Positions 41,577-51,626 are shown, numbered from the stretch's first letter. The stretch is DNA of 64,000 bases from Dyella tabacisoli (GCF_003350925.1 NZ_KZ857177.1:132689-196688), one strand, 5' to 3'. Numbers and translations are program-made. The notes: a model not told the origin generated them from the letters alone.

Positions 41577-41622
41577 GCGAAGCTTGCGCAACGTCATCTT
41601 CGTGACGTTGCGCAAGCTTCGC
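41577..41622 (+). promoter_or_regulatory. Perfect 20-bp hairpin in the rpsO leader
   Basis: Bases 41577-41596 are the exact reverse complement of 41603-41622, with a 6-base TCTTCG loop. The rpsO ribosome binding site (AAGGAAGA, 41633-41640) begins 10 bases after it. A few T residues follow at 41629-41632. It could be an attenuator, an RNase III site or part of S15 autoregulation. Confidence 0.85.
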
Positions 41623-41646
41623 ATCGCCTTTTAAGGAAGAGATACC

Positions 41647-41916
41647 ATGTCCCTCACTGCAGAACAGACCGGCAAGATCATTGCTGACTTCGGCCGCGTA
41701 CCTAACGACACCGGTTCGCCGGAAGTCCAGGTGGCCTTGTTGTCCGCCCGCATCACTCACCTCACTGGCCACTTCCAGACGCACAAGCAGGATCACCATT
41801 CCCGCCGCGGCCTGTTGAAGCTGGTCAACCAGCGCAAGAGCCTCCTGGGCTACTTGAAGAAAAACGATCTGGCCCGTTACCAGACCCTGATTGAACGCCT
41901 CGGCCTGCGCCGTTAA
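41647..41916 (+). CDS. rpsO: 30S ribosomal protein S15
   Basis: An 89-residue primary 16S-binding protein with the S15 signature [38 protein letters not shown]. In E. coli S15 represses its own translation by binding a leader pseudoknot. Here the leader carries a strong perfect hairpin. It is followed 21 bases later by pnp, the conserved order. Confidence 0.97.
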   Translation: MSLTAEQTGKIIADFGRVPNDTGSPEVQVALLSARITHLTGHFQTHKQDHHSRRGLLKLVNQRKSLLGYLKKNDLARYQTLIERLGLRR

Positions 41917-41937
41917 TCGGACAAGGACATTATCAAA

Positions 41938-44043
41938 GTGGCGAAAGTAACCAAGTCATTCCAGTACGGTAATCACGAAGTCACACTGGAGACGGGCGAA
42001 ATTGCCCGCCAGGCGTCTGGTGCCGTCATGGTCAGCATGGGCGGCACCGTGGTGCTGGTCACCGCTGTGGCCGCGACCAAGGCGCGCGAGGGGCAGGATT
42101 TCTTCCCGCTCACCGTCGATTACCAGGAAAAGTTCTACGCTGCCGGCCGTATCCCGGGCGGCTTCTTCAAGCGTGAAGGCCGGCCGACCGAGAAAGAAAC
42201 ACTGACCTCGCGTCTGATCGATCGTCCGATCCGTCCGTTGTTCCCGGAAGAGTTCAAGAACGAAATTCAGGTCATCGCCCAAGTGGTGTCGCTGAACCCG
42301 GAAGTCGACGGCGACATGCTGGCGATGCTCGGTGCTTCTGCCGCGCTGGTCCTGGCCGGCGTCCCGTTCAAGGGCCCGATCGGTGCTGCCCGCGTGGGTT
42401 ATGCCAACGGCAAGTACCTGCTCAACCCGACCGTCACCGAACTGAAGACCTCCGATCTTGATCTGGTCGTCGCCGGTACCGCCAATGCGGTGTTGATGGT
42501 GGAGTCGGAAGCCAAGCTGCTCAGCGAAGAAGTGATGCTCGGCGCGGTGGTCTTCGGTCACCAGCAGATGCAGGCCGCGGTCAATGCGATCAACGAGTTC
42601 GTTGCCGAAGCTGGCCGCAAGACCTTCAAGTGGGAAGCCCCGGCACGTAACGACGCGCTGTTCGCTGCCCTTGAGGCTGCTATCGGCAATCGTCTGGTCG
42701 AGGCCTTCCAGGTCCGCGACAAGATGGAGCGCCGCGACGTCATTTCGGCGATCAAGAGCGACGTCAAGAGCAAGATTGCCGAGCAGGCCACCGCGGCCGG
42801 CTGGAGCGATGGCGATATCGGTACCGCTTTCGGCGAAGTCGAATATCACACCATGCGCAATGGCGTGCTGAAGACCAAGGTGCGTATCGACGGCCGCAAG
42901 CTGGACGATGTCCGCCCGATCACCGTGCGCGTCGGCGTGTTGCCGCGTACCCACGGTTCGGCACTGTTCACTCGCGGCGAAACCCAGGCGCTGGTCGTTG
43001 CCACGCTCGGTACCACCCGTGACGCGCAGCTCATCGATGCGCCGGAAGGCGAGTCGAAAGATCCGTTCCTGTTCCATTACAACTTCCCGCCATTCTCGGT
43101 GGGCGAGACCGGCCGCGTCGGCAGCCCGAAGCGTCGCGAGATCGGCCACGGCCGCCTTGCCAAGCGCGGCGTGCAGGCCGTCAAGCCGAGCATCGAAGAG
43201 TTCCCGTACGTGATTCGCGTGGTCTCGGAGATCACCGAGTCGAACGGCTCCTCGTCGATGGCGTCGGTGTGCGGTTCTTCGCTGGCCATGATGGACGCGG
43301 GCGTGCCGCTGAAGTCGCCGGTGGCGGGTATCGCCATGGGTCTGGTCAAGGAAGGTAGCGACTTTGTCGTGCTGTCGGACATCCTGGGTGACGAAGATCA
43401 CCTGGGCGACATGGACTTCAAAGTGGCCGGTACCGCCGAAGGCGTTTCCGCGCTGCAGATGGACATCAAGATCGACGGCATCACCGAAGAGATCATGAAG
43501 GTCGCGCTGGAGCAGGCTACCCGTGGTCGTCTGCATATCCTCGGCGAAATGGCCAAGGTCATCAGCACGCCGCGTTCGGAGATGAGCGAGTTCGCCCCGC
43601 GTCTGCTCACCATCAAGATCCATCCCGACAAGATCCGCGAAGTCATCGGCAAGGGCGGCGCCACCATCCGCTCGATCACCGAAGAGACCGGCACCACGAT
43701 CGACATCAGCGATGACGGCACGGTGATTATCGCTTCGGTGAACCGCCTCGCCGCCGATGAGGCGAAGAAGCGCATCGAGCAGATCACTTCCGACGTCGAG
43801 CCGGGCCGCATCTACGAGGGCAAGGTCGCCAAGCTGATGGATTTCGGCGCATTCGTCACGATCATGCCGGGCAAGGATGGTCTGGTGCACGTTTCGCAGA
43901 TCTCCAGCGAGCGCGTGGAAAAGGTCTCCGACAAGCTCAAGGAAGGCGACATCGTCAAGGTCAAGGTACTCGAAGTGGATAAGCAGGGCCGTATCCGCCT
44001 GTCCATGAAAGCCGTGCTCGAAGACGAAAACGTCAACGCCTAA
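41938..44043 (+). CDS. pnp: Polyribonucleotide nucleotidyltransferase (PNPase)
   Basis: A 701-residue 3'-5' phosphorolytic exoribonuclease. It has two RNase PH domains joined by a helical domain, then KH (about 555-615, with [16 protein letters not shown]) and S1 (about 620-690, [20 protein letters not shown]). The catalytic second PH domain keeps the [17 protein letters not shown] segment. Start is GTG at 41938, required by the family N-terminus [20 protein letters not shown]. Terminator follows. Confidence 0.97.
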   Translation: MAKVTKSFQYGNHEVTLETGEIARQASGAVMVSMGGTVVLVTAVAATKAREGQDFFPLTVDYQEKFYAAGRIPGGFFKREGRPTEKETLTSRLIDRPIRPLFPEEFKNEIQVIAQVVSLNPEVDGDMLAMLGASAALVLAGVPFKGPIGAARVGYANGKYLLNPTVTELKTSDLDLVVAGTANAVLMVESEAKLLSEEVMLGAVVFGHQQMQAAVNAINEFVAEAGRKTFKWEAPARNDALFAALEAAIGNRLVEAFQVRDKMERRDVISAIKSDVKSKIAEQATAAGWSDGDIGTAFGEVEYHTMRNGVLKTKVRIDGRKLDDVRPITVRVGVLPRTHGSALFTRGETQALVVATLGTTRDAQLIDAPEGESKDPFLFHYNFPPFSVGETGRVGSPKRREIGHGRLAKRGVQAVKPSIEEFPYVIRVVSEITESNGSSSMASVCGSSLAMMDAGVPLKSPVAGIAMGLVKEGSDFVVLSDILGDEDHLGDMDFKVAGTAEGVSALQMDIKIDGITEEIMKVALEQATRGRLHILGEMAKVISTPRSEMSEFAPRLLTIKIHPDKIREVIGKGGATIRSITEETGTTIDISDDGTVIIASVNRLAADEAKKRIEQITSDVEPGRIYEGKVAKLMDFGAFVTIMPGKDGLVHVSQISSERVEKVSDKLKEGDIVKVKVLEVDKQGRIRLSMKAVLEDENVNA

Positions 44044-44063
44044 GCGTTATCGGTCGTAACAAG

Positions 44064-44095
44064 AAAAGCCCGGCACTGGTTGCCGGGCTTTTTCG
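44064..44095 (+). terminator. Rho-independent terminator after pnp
   Basis: A 12-bp stem AAAAGCCCGGCA (44064-44075) with TGCCGGGCTTTT (44081-44092), then T. Ends the rimP-pnp unit. Confidence 0.88.
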
Positions 44096-44176
44096 TTTCC
44101 GGTAACAGGCTTTTGTCAGGGCTTTTGCTAGGATGCTCTGACGTATTCAACCTGATGTACTCACGAGGAGGCAGGC

Positions 44177-45307
44177 ATGGCCACCGATTTCCTGAAGGAC
44201 TATCAGGCACAAGCACAGCAGTCCTGGGATGCTTGGACCCGTTATATGCAACAGCAGCCGGCTGGTGGTTCGGCCTTCTTTAATCCAGCGGGCTTTAATC
44301 CTGCGGCTTTCGCTGCGCCTGGCATGCCACCGCAAGGCGGTCCTGCAGGTGATCTGCTGGCGCGCAGCATGGCCGGTTTGAAAAGCTACACAGAGTGGCT
44401 GCAAGGTGCGGCGTCCAGCGGCATCGGACAGGGCGGCGACTGGCAGCGTCAGTTGCAAGATCTGTTCGCGGGCGCCGGTGGGCAACCGTTTGCGCAAGCC
44501 TTCGCCGGTATCGATACAGCAGGTGCGCAGGGTTTCGCGCAGTCATGGCAATCGTGGCTGCAGGCTGCGCAGTCCGGTGGTTTGGGCGGCTTGCCGGGCA
44601 TGGGGCCCATGCCGGCTTTCGGCTACACGCGTGAGCAGCAGATGCAGCAGCAGGCATTGGCCGCTGCGGTACGCGAGTATCTGGAAACCCAGGGTCGTTA
44701 CCAGGCGTTGATCCAGCGAGCCAATACCGAGGGCTTCGAGCGCTTGCAGAGCCAGTTGTCGCAGCTTACCGAGCGTGGTCAACAGCTCGACTCGCTCAAG
44801 GCGCTTTACGACCAATGGGTCGACGCCTCCGAGGCGGCTTATGCGGAGATCGCCTTATCGGACGAGTTTCGCGTTGCCTATGGCGACATGGTCAATGCGC
44901 AGATGCGGGTACGTCATTTGCAGCAGCAACAGTTGGAGGCTTATTGCCGCGAGCTGGGCATGCCGACGCGTAGCGAAGTAACTGCGCTGAGCAAACAAAT
45001 GCATGAGCTGCGTCGTGAACTACGCACCGGTAGCAAGCAGGCCGGTGTAAAACCGGCCAATGCTGCGAGTGACGAGGCGGCCGACTTGCGTGCTGAAATC
45101 GCCGCGCTCAAACGCAAGCTGGCAGAAAACACGTCCAAGGCGAGTGCGCCTAAAGAAAGCCGTCCGGCCTCGGCGACGCCGATCAGAAAGGCGGCTACCT
45201 CGTCGGCCAAGAGTCAGGCCAGCAAGAGCGCACCCAGCAAGACGCCTGCGCGCAAAGCTTCAGCCAGCCGTAAACCGGTCGCCAAGACGGCCACACGCCG
45301 CAAGTAA
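44177..45307 (+). CDS. phaE: Class III PHA synthase subunit PhaE
   Basis: A 376-residue accessory subunit of class III polyhydroxyalkanoate synthase. It starts MATDFLKDYQAQAQQSWDAW and has a Gly/Pro/Gln-rich middle and a helical region (about residues 155-290) matching PhaE. The last 85 residues are a coiled stretch (LRAEIAALKRKLAEN) followed by a Lys/Ala/Ser/Pro-rich tail ending AKTATRRK, not part of the core family. It lies 9 bases before phaC; the order phaE-phaC fits other Lysobacterales. PhaE raises PhaC activity and helps it associate with granules. Confidence 0.9.
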   Translation: MATDFLKDYQAQAQQSWDAWTRYMQQQPAGGSAFFNPAGFNPAAFAAPGMPPQGGPAGDLLARSMAGLKSYTEWLQGAASSGIGQGGDWQRQLQDLFAGAGGQPFAQAFAGIDTAGAQGFAQSWQSWLQAAQSGGLGGLPGMGPMPAFGYTREQQMQQQALAAAVREYLETQGRYQALIQRANTEGFERLQSQLSQLTERGQQLDSLKALYDQWVDASEAAYAEIALSDEFRVAYGDMVNAQMRVRHLQQQQLEAYCRELGMPTRSEVTALSKQMHELRRELRTGSKQAGVKPANAASDEAADLRAEIAALKRKLAENTSKASAPKESRPASATPIRKAATSSAKSQASKSAPSKTPARKASASRKPVAKTATRRK

Positions 45308-45316
45308 GGAGACGCC

Positions 45317-46384
45317 ATGTACGCACCGTTGAGTATGGACCCGGCGAAGATCCTCGCCGAAATCACCACCTTTCAACGCAAACTTGCTGCTGGCGTAGGC
45401 AATCTGCGCGGCCTGCGTGAGCCGGAGTACGCCAATACGCCGCGCGAGGCGGTTTATCGCGAAGACAAGCTCACCGTCTGGCATTTCAAAGGTTCGCAGA
45501 AGCCGACGTCGAAGACGCCGATCCTGATCGTCTATGCACTGGTCAATACGGCCTGGATGACCGATCTGCAGGCCGATCGCTCGTTGGTGCGTAACCTGTT
45601 GGCGCAAGGCGAAGACGTTTATTTGCTCGACTGGGGCTATCCCGATGGCGCTGACCGCTGGCTGGGTCTGGACGACTACATCAACGGTTACCTCGATCGT
45701 TGTGTCGATGCCGTACGTGAGCGGCACGGCCTGAAAGCGATCAATCTGCTCGGCATTTGCCAGGGTGGTGCATTCTCGCTGTGCTACACCGCGCTGCAGC
45801 CGGGCAAGGTGAAAAACCTCATCACCATGGTTACGCCGGTGGATTTCCATACTCCAGACAATATGCTTTCGCATTGGACGCGCAATCTGGACGTGGATCT
45901 GTTCGTCGATACGCTGGGCAATATCCCGGCCGAGCTGATGAACTGGGTGTATCTCACGCTGAAGCCGCTGCGTCTGAATCAGCAAAAATATATCGGTCTG
46001 GTCGACATTCTCGATAACCCTGCCGAGCTGGAAAGTTTCCTGCGCATGGAACGCTGGATTTTCGACTCGCCGGATCAGGCAGGCGAGGCGTTCCGCGAAT
46101 TCATCAAGGACTTCTACCAGGGCAACAAACTGGTCGACGGCACGCTCACGATCGGCGGCAAGCCGGTCGATCTAGGCATGATTACTCAGCCGGTGTTGAA
46201 TATTTTCGCTGAGCAAGATCATCTGGTGCCGCCGGATGCATCGCGAGCGTTGGGCAAGCACGTGGGCACCACCGATTACACCCAACTGGCGTTCAAGGGC
46301 GGGCACATCGGTATTTATGTGTCCAGCCGTGCTCAGCGCGAAGTGCCGCCGGCAATCCATCAATGGCTCAATACGCGAAACTAG
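45317..46384 (+). CDS. phaC: Class III poly(3-hydroxyalkanoate) synthase subunit PhaC
   Basis: A 355-residue alpha/beta-hydrolase-fold enzyme that polymerises 3-hydroxyacyl-CoA into storage polyester. The lipase-like box is GICQGG with nucleophile Cys148, almost exactly where the class III Allochromatium enzyme has Cys149. The catalytic Asp is in IFAEQDHLVPP and the His in KGGHIGIYVS. The length of about 355 marks class III, which needs PhaE, encoded just upstream. Other PHA genes (phaA, phaB, phasin) are not in the window. Confidence 0.94.
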   Translation: MYAPLSMDPAKILAEITTFQRKLAAGVGNLRGLREPEYANTPREAVYREDKLTVWHFKGSQKPTSKTPILIVYALVNTAWMTDLQADRSLVRNLLAQGEDVYLLDWGYPDGADRWLGLDDYINGYLDRCVDAVRERHGLKAINLLGICQGGAFSLCYTALQPGKVKNLITMVTPVDFHTPDNMLSHWTRNLDVDLFVDTLGNIPAELMNWVYLTLKPLRLNQQKYIGLVDILDNPAELESFLRMERWIFDSPDQAGEAFREFIKDFYQGNKLVDGTLTIGGKPVDLGMITQPVLNIFAEQDHLVPPDASRALGKHVGTTDYTQLAFKGGHIGIYVSSRAQREVPPAIHQWLNTRN

Positions 46385-46408
46385 GCGACTTTCAGGGAGG
46401 GACTGGTG

Positions 46409-46594
46409 ATGGAAAAGCGCCTGCATCGATCGCTCAATGACAGAAAGGTTGCCGGCGTCTGCGGCGGCATCGCTGAGTATCTCGGCTGGGACCCGACGCT
46501 GGTGCGACTGCTTTGGGTGGTGCTCACCCTGCTGGGCGGTTCGGGTGTCCTGATCTACGCGATCCTCTGGATCGTTATGCCCGACTCGCCTTGA
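46409..46594 (+). CDS. PspC-domain membrane protein
   Basis: A 61-residue protein that is a bare PspC domain: [27 protein letters not shown] then one long hydrophobic segment ending in [10 protein letters not shown]. PspC domains take part in envelope-stress sensing, but stand-alone short ones are poorly characterised. GGGAGGGA precedes the start; GTG at 46406 is an alternative one codon upstream. No other psp genes are nearby. Confidence 0.85.
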   Translation: MEKRLHRSLNDRKVAGVCGGIAEYLGWDPTLVRLLWVVLTLLGGSGVLIYAILWIVMPDSP

Positions 46595-46668
46595 GTGACC
46601 GCGCGGGATATGCTCCCGCCGCTTTCCGTTTAGACCCAGCAGCAAACAAGCGAGTAGCAAACAAGTTT

Positions 46669-47682
46669 ATGGATTACGACCGTTACGACCGCATCCGTGC
46701 CGTGCAGTGGCAAGGCGATCATTTGCGCTTGCTCGACCAGCGTCTGCTTCCGCAGGAGGAGCGCTGGATCGATTGCGCCACCGCTGCCCAGGTTACTCTG
46801 GCCATCAAGGATCTCGCCGTTCGCGGTGCGCCGGCCATTGGCATCGCAGCCGCCTGGGGTGTAGTGCTTGCGGCCAAGCAGGGCGAATCGCTCGATTCTG
46901 CACTGGCCATGCTGCGTGCCGCCCGCCCTACCGCAGTAAACCTGATGTGGGCGCTGGATCGCATGAAGGCGCGCATCACCGCCGGCGCCGATGCGGCGGC
47001 GTTGGAGCGCGAGGCGCAGGCGATTCAGGACGAAGATCTCATCGCCAATCGGCATATGGGCGAACTGGGCGCATCGCTGATTGCGCCGCATTCGGGTGTG
47101 CTCACCCATTGCAATACAGGGTCGCTCGCGACCGCTGGCTACGGCACGGCGCTGGGTGTAATCCGTGCCGGCGTGGCTTCCGGTCGTATCGAACAGGTCT
47201 TTGCCGGCGAAACCCGGCCGTGGCAGCAGGGCGCTCGATTGACCATGTGGGAACTGGTCCGCGATGGCATTCCGGCCAAGTTGATCGCTGATTCGGCCGC
47301 GGCGCATCTGATGAAATCCGGTGTGGTGCAATGGGTGATCGTCGGCGCCGACCGCATCGCTGCGAATGGGGATACCGCCAACAAGATCGGCACTTATCAG
47401 CTAGCTATTGCCGCGCGTCATCACGGCGTGAAGTTCATGGTGGTGGCGCCTTCGTCCACGGTGGATATGGCGACCGCCACGGGCGATGACATCGAGATCG
47501 AGTTGCGCGATCCGGCCGAGCTGCTTGCGGTGGCCGGCCAACGCACCGTAGTCGACGGCGCCGATGCCTGGAATCCGGTGTTTGATGTCACTCCGGCGGC
47601 ATTGATCGACGCCATCGTGACGGAGCGTGGCGTGATCGAGCGGCCGACCGCGAGTGTCATGCAACTGATGTTTCCGGCTTGA
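46669..47682 (+). CDS. mtnA: S-methyl-5-thioribose-1-phosphate isomerase
   Basis: A 337-residue eIF2B-like isomerase of the methionine salvage pathway, turning methylthioribose-1-phosphate into the ribulose form. Catalytic Cys148 is in [19 protein letters not shown] and Asp228 in [33 protein letters not shown] is the family N-terminal motif. The ATG at 46669 is chosen since the upstream open frame overlaps the PspC gene. No SAM riboswitch is seen upstream. Its nearness to gyrA is common in the order. Confidence 0.94.
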   Translation: MDYDRYDRIRAVQWQGDHLRLLDQRLLPQEERWIDCATAAQVTLAIKDLAVRGAPAIGIAAAWGVVLAAKQGESLDSALAMLRAARPTAVNLMWALDRMKARITAGADAAALEREAQAIQDEDLIANRHMGELGASLIAPHSGVLTHCNTGSLATAGYGTALGVIRAGVASGRIEQVFAGETRPWQQGARLTMWELVRDGIPAKLIADSAAAHLMKSGVVQWVIVGADRIAANGDTANKIGTYQLAIAARHHGVKFMVVAPSSTVDMATATGDDIEIELRDPAELLAVAGQRTVVDGADAWNPVFDVTPAALIDAIVTERGVIERPTASVMQLMFPA

Positions 47683-47733
47683 TGCCAGCGATCCGAAACG
47701 CCTGCATGAAACGCCCGCGATGAAATTCAAGCC

Positions 47734-48144
47734 ATGAGACTTCGCCACGAAGTCGCCTTGTTCGCGATAGGTGGCCTGATCGGGCTGGTGGTCGATGCCG
47801 GTATCGTGCAGTTGCTGGTCAGTGTGTTGCACTGGAATCCTTACTACGCGCGCATCGTCTCGTTTCTATCGGCGGCTACCGCGACCTGGTGGTGGAATCG
47901 CCAGCGCACATTTGCCAGTCGCGACAGCGGACGCTCGCTGCTGTCCGAATGGGGACACTGGATGGTGTTGATGGCGGGTGGGGCGGTCGTCAACTACGCG
48001 GTTTATGTGATCTTTCTAAGCGTGTTCCCGTGGTCGCAGCGCTGGCCTGCGCTGGCTGTGGCGGTGGGTTCGGCGATGGCCGCCGGGGTGAATTTCGGCA
48101 GTGCTCGCCTACTGCTTTTCAAACGCACCAAGACGGGGCTGTAA
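47734..48144 (+). CDS. GtrA family membrane protein
   Basis: A 136-residue protein with four predicted helices. RLRHEVALFAIGGLIGLVVDAGI-type N-terminus, ATATWWWNRQRTF and the C-terminal GVNFGSARLLLF are GtrA hallmarks. Family members are proposed to flip or help transport polyprenyl-phosphate sugars for glycosylation. No glycosyltransferase partner is adjacent; the PMT-type enzyme at 9527 is 38 kb away, so a link is only speculation. The 52-base spacer after mtnA suggests co-transcription. Confidence 0.85.
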   Translation: MRLRHEVALFAIGGLIGLVVDAGIVQLLVSVLHWNPYYARIVSFLSAATATWWWNRQRTFASRDSGRSLLSEWGHWMVLMAGGAVVNYAVYVIFLSVFPWSQRWPALAVAVGSAMAAGVNFGSARLLLFKRTKTGL

Positions 48145-48190
48145 GTCATTGATTTGAAAAAGTCTATGGCCGGCTTTTTACACGCGGCTG

Positions 48191-48199
48191 TGCTATGAT
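48191..48199 (+). promoter_or_regulatory. Extended -10 promoter of gyrA
   Basis: TGCTATGAT (48191-48199) is a perfect extended -10 element. No good -35 is at the standard distance, as expected for this promoter class. The start would be near 48206, giving a leader of about 75 bases. Confidence 0.55.
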
Positions 48200-48213
48200 T
48201 CTGAGCTTGCGTT

Positions 48214-48260
48214 AGGCCCTCGTCATAAGCGCGCGAAGTGCGTGCAGCGCGGCCTTTTTT
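48214..48260 (+). terminator. Hairpin plus T-run in the gyrA leader, possible attenuator
   Basis: AGGCC (48214-48218) can pair with GGCCT (48251-48255), and GCGC (48229-48232) with GCGC (48247-48250); a ten-base bulge lies on the 5' side. Six T residues follow (48255-48260). It lies 21 bases before the gyrA ATG. Pairing is irregular, so function is uncertain. Confidence 0.4.
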
Positions 48261-48281
48261 CGTTACTAGGGAACCTGATTG

Positions 48282-50915
48282 ATGGCAGAACTCGCCAAAG
48301 AAATCATTCGCGTCAGCATCGAAGACGAAATGCGTCAGAGCTATCTCGATTACGCCATGAGCGTCATCGTTGGCCGCGCGCTTCCAGATGTACGTGATGG
48401 TCTGAAGCCCGTACATCGCCGTGTTTTATTTGCGATGAACGAATTGGGCAACGTCTGGAACAAGCCCTATAAAAAATCCGCCCGCGTGGTCGGTGACGTC
48501 ATCGGTAAATACCATCCGCATGGTGATGCCTCGGTCTATGACGCGATCGTGCGTATGGCGCAGCCGTTTTCCTTGCGCTACATGCTGGTCGACGGCCAGG
48601 GTAACTTCGGTTCGGTCGATGGTGATAACCCCGCCGCGATGCGTTACACCGAGGTGCGCATGGCGCGCCTCACGCACGAGTTGCTTGCCGACATCGATAA
48701 AGAAACGGTCGATTTCGGCCCGAACTACGATGAGAGCGAACACGAGCCCTTAGTACTGCCCACTCGCGTACCGAACCTGCTGATAAACGGTTCAGCCGGT
48801 ATCGCGGTAGGCATGGCGACCAACGTGCCGCCGCATAACCTCAACGAAGTCATCGCGGCGACCATTGCACTGATCGACGATCCGTCGTTGTCGATCGAAG
48901 ATTTGATGCAGCATATTCCGGGGCCGGATTTTCCGACCTACGGCATCATCAACGGCTCATCCGGCATCGTCGAGGCCTACCGTACCGGCCGTGGCCGCAT
49001 CCTTGTGCGCTCAAGGGCGGAGATCGAAACCGAGTCGAACGGCCGCGAGACGATCATCGTTCGAGAGCTGCCGTACCAGGTAAACAAGGCGCGGTTGATC
49101 GAGAAGATCGCCGAGCTGGTGAAAGAAAAGAAGCTCGAAGGCATCAGCGAGCTGCGTGACGAATCCGACAAGGACGGCATGCGCATCGTGATCGAGATCC
49201 GTCGCGATTCGATGGGCGACGTGGTGCTGAACAATCTGTTCCAGCAAACCCAGATGCAGGTCACTTTCGGCATCAATATGGTGGCCTTGCTGGATGGGCA
49301 GCCGCGTCTGCTCAACCTCAAAGACATTCTGGAGGCGTTCATTCGCCACCGTCGTGAGGTGGTCACCCGCCGCACTATCTTTGAACTGCGTAAAGCCCGT
49401 GCCCGCGCGCATATCCTCGAAGGCCTCACTGTTGCGCTGGCCAATATTGAAGAGATGATCGAATTGATTCGCAGCTCGGCCTCACCGGCTGAAGCACGCG
49501 AACGCATGTTGGCGCGTAAGTGGCAGCCGGGCTTGGTCAATACCTTGCTGGCCGCCGCTGGTGCCGAGTCCTCGCGTCCCGAAGACATGGATCCGCGCGA
49601 AGGGCTGAAGGGCGACGGCTATCAGTTGTCCGAAGTACAAGCGTCGGAAATCCTGGCGATGCGTCTGCATCGCTTGACCGGCCTGGAGCAAGAAAAACTC
49701 TCCGACGAATATCGTCAGATTCTGCAAGTCATCCGTGGCCTGATCGAGATCCTGGAAGATCCGGTACGTCTGCTTGCGGTGATTCGCGGTGAGCTGGAAG
49801 TGATCCTGACCGAGTTCGGCGACAAGCGCCGCACCGAGATTCAGCATTCGCAGGAAGACCTCAACGTTCTCGATCTGATCGCACCGGAAGACGTCGTCGT
49901 TACGCTGTCGCACACCGGTTACGTGAAGCGTCAGCCGGCCAGCACGTACCGCGCGCAGCGCCGTGGCGGCAAGGGTCGCTCGGCTTCTGCATTGAAAGAC
50001 GAGGATTTCGTCGAGCAGCTCTGGGTGGTCAACACGCATGACACCTTGCTCGCATTCACCAGCACTGGCCGCGTCTACTGGCTCAAGGTTTATCAGATGC
50101 CGGAGTCTGGCCCCAATGCACGCGGCAAGCCGATGGTCAATCTGCTGCCGCTGGGTGCGGGCGAGAAAGTGCAGGCGGTATTGCCGGTACGCGAGTACAG
50201 CGAGGGTCGTTTCGTGTTCTTTGCGACCAAGCAAGGCACGGTAAAGAAGACGCCGCTTACCGAGTTCGCTTTCCAACTGCAGAAAGGCAAGATCGCGATT
50301 AACCTCGATGAGGGCGATGCGCTGGTCAATGTCGCGTTGACCGACGGCAACAGCGACGTGCTGTTGTTTGCGTCCAACGGCAAGACGGTGCGTTTCGATG
50401 AGGACGAGGTGCGCTCGTCTGGTCGTACCTCCCGAGGCGTGCGTGGCATGAAGCTGGCGGAAGGCTGCGAAGTGGTGTCGCTGATCGTTGCCGCCGAGGG
50501 TGACATTCTCACCGCGACCCAGCGCGGCTATGGCAAGCGGACCGTGCTGGAGGAGTTCCCCAAGAAGGGACGCGGTACGCAGGGCGTGATCGGTATTCAA
50601 TGCTCCGAGCGCAACGGCAAACTGGTCGCCGCAACGCAGGTTACCGAGGCACACGAGCTGATGCTGATTTCCGATCAGGGCACGCTGGTACGTACCCGCG
50701 TGGCTGAAGTTTCTCAGCTCAGCCGCAACACCCAGGGCGTTACCTTGATTCGCCTGCCAGCCGAAGAGACGCTTATCAGCGTGGTGCGGTTGGATGCGGA
50801 AGAAGAGAACGGCGAGGACGCCGAACGAGTTGAAGGGATGGCGCCTACCGAGGGCGACGATTCCAGCGTGGCTATCGAGTCGGCACCTACCGATCCGGCA
50901 CCTACGGAAGAGTAA
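48282..50915 (+). CDS. gyrA: DNA gyrase subunit A
   Basis: An 877-residue type II topoisomerase subunit that cuts and rejoins DNA. Active Tyr122 is in [11 protein letters not shown] and numbering through the first 122 residues matches E. coli exactly. The C-terminal beta-pinwheel has the GyrA box region [10 protein letters not shown] near 560, and an acidic tail closes the protein. In the quinolone region residues 83-84 are Ala-Ser, where E. coli has Ser-Ala; Asp87 is kept. The ATG at 48282 is chosen over the TTG one codon upstream. Terminator follows. Confidence 0.98.
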   Translation: MAELAKEIIRVSIEDEMRQSYLDYAMSVIVGRALPDVRDGLKPVHRRVLFAMNELGNVWNKPYKKSARVVGDVIGKYHPHGDASVYDAIVRMAQPFSLRYMLVDGQGNFGSVDGDNPAAMRYTEVRMARLTHELLADIDKETVDFGPNYDESEHEPLVLPTRVPNLLINGSAGIAVGMATNVPPHNLNEVIAATIALIDDPSLSIEDLMQHIPGPDFPTYGIINGSSGIVEAYRTGRGRILVRSRAEIETESNGRETIIVRELPYQVNKARLIEKIAELVKEKKLEGISELRDESDKDGMRIVIEIRRDSMGDVVLNNLFQQTQMQVTFGINMVALLDGQPRLLNLKDILEAFIRHRREVVTRRTIFELRKARARAHILEGLTVALANIEEMIELIRSSASPAEARERMLARKWQPGLVNTLLAAAGAESSRPEDMDPREGLKGDGYQLSEVQASEILAMRLHRLTGLEQEKLSDEYRQILQVIRGLIEILEDPVRLLAVIRGELEVILTEFGDKRRTEIQHSQEDLNVLDLIAPEDVVVTLSHTGYVKRQPASTYRAQRRGGKGRSASALKDEDFVEQLWVVNTHDTLLAFTSTGRVYWLKVYQMPESGPNARGKPMVNLLPLGAGEKVQAVLPVREYSEGRFVFFATKQGTVKKTPLTEFAFQLQKGKIAINLDEGDALVNVALTDGNSDVLLFASNGKTVRFDEDEVRSSGRTSRGVRGMKLAEGCEVVSLIVAAEGDILTATQRGYGKRTVLEEFPKKGRGTQGVIGIQCSERNGKLVAATQVTEAHELMLISDQGTLVRTRVAEVSQLSRNTQGVTLIRLPAEETLISVVRLDAEEENGEDAERVEGMAPTEGDDSSVAIESAPTDPAPTEE

Positions 50916-50936
50916 ACTCGCTGAGTTCTTGAGTCA

Positions 50937-50969
50937 GAAAAGCCCCGGCTATGCCGGGGCTTTTCTTTT
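50937..50969. terminator. Strong terminator between gyrA and the peroxiredoxin gene
   Basis: A 13-bp perfect stem (50937-50949 with 50953-50965), loop TAT, then TTTT. The A run on the other side gives a T run on the minus strand too, so it can serve both convergent genes. Confidence 0.88.
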
Positions 50970-51004
50970 GGCTTGCCGCTGAAGACGGCGTGTCATTGAC
51001 GGTA

Positions 51005-51487
51005 TCAGTCCGCTATTGCCGCCAGCATGGCTTCAGCCGTAGAGACGTTAAGCTCGCCCGGTGCCTCGATATGCAGTTGCCGCACCAGGCCATCCTCCGC
51101 ATAGAGCGCAAAGCGTCGGGCACGCAGGCCCATGCCATAGGCGCTGCCATCCAACTCCAAGCCGAGCGCTCGGGTAAAGTTGCCATTACCGTCGGCCAGC
51201 ATCAACAGGCCCGCGGGAACCTGCTGCGCCTTCGCCCAGGCTTGCATCACATAGGCGTCGTTGACGGAGAGGCACATCACATCGATGCCGCGCTGACGAA
51301 ATTCCTGGAAATGCTTTACGTAGCCAGGCATATGCTTATTCGAGCAGGTCGGGGTGAATGCGCCCGGCACAGCGAATAGCACCGCTTTGCGGCCCACGAA
51401 AAGATCGGTAGTGCGCTGTTGCTGAATCTCGCCATCGACGACGGCAAGCGTGGCGTCAGGTAGATAGGCGCCTGGCTGGATGCTCAT
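51005..51487 (-). CDS. Peroxiredoxin, Prx5/hybrid type
   Basis: A 160-residue thioredoxin-fold peroxidase. The peroxidatic Cys48 is in PGAFTPTCSNKHMPGY, the Prx5 signature (P-x3-T-x2-C). Residues LGRAxRFALYAEDG-like in the second half also fit. No second cysteine near the C-terminus takes the usual resolving place, apart from Cys72 in VMCLSVND, so it may use glutathione or thioredoxin directly. It reduces hydrogen or organic peroxides. Convergent with gyrA and divergent from hsp20. Confidence 0.9.
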   Translation of the reverse strand: MSIQPGAYLPDATLAVVDGEIQQQRTTDLFVGRKAVLFAVPGAFTPTCSNKHMPGYVKHFQEFRQRGIDVMCLSVNDAYVMQAWAKAQQVPAGLLMLADGNGNFTRALGLELDGSAYGMGLRARRFALYAEDGLVRQLHIEAPGELNVSTAEAMLAAIAD

Positions 51488-51596
51488 GGTGGGTTACCTG
51501 TTCATGTAAGTCATGGGGAGGGGTAGATATCACTGTAGCGGCTTTGCTGACCAACTGACTCGGATATGAAGCGGTGGCCGCACAACGACGGGTGGT

Positions 51597-51626
51597 CTTG
51601 AATCAAGCCGGCGCGTACCTACGTAT
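51597..51626 (+). promoter_or_regulatory. Possible heat-shock (sigma-32-type) promoter of hsp20
   Basis: CTTGAA (51597-51602) is an exact sigma-32 -35 core. A weaker match to the CCCCAT-type -10 (CCTACGTA, about 51618) follows at a suitable distance. A hairpin (51625-51631 and 51635-51640 pairing with 51645-51657) lies between it and the ribosome binding site AAGGA (51659-51663). Confidence 0.4.

Noticed and set aside
41956-43890. 644-codon antisense frame across pnp
   Set aside because: A mirror of PNPase codon use, without ribosome binding site or family similarity.
44101-44176. phaE promoter at TTGTCA/TAGGAT
   Set aside because: The two boxes are only 10 bases apart, too close for a sigma-70 promoter.
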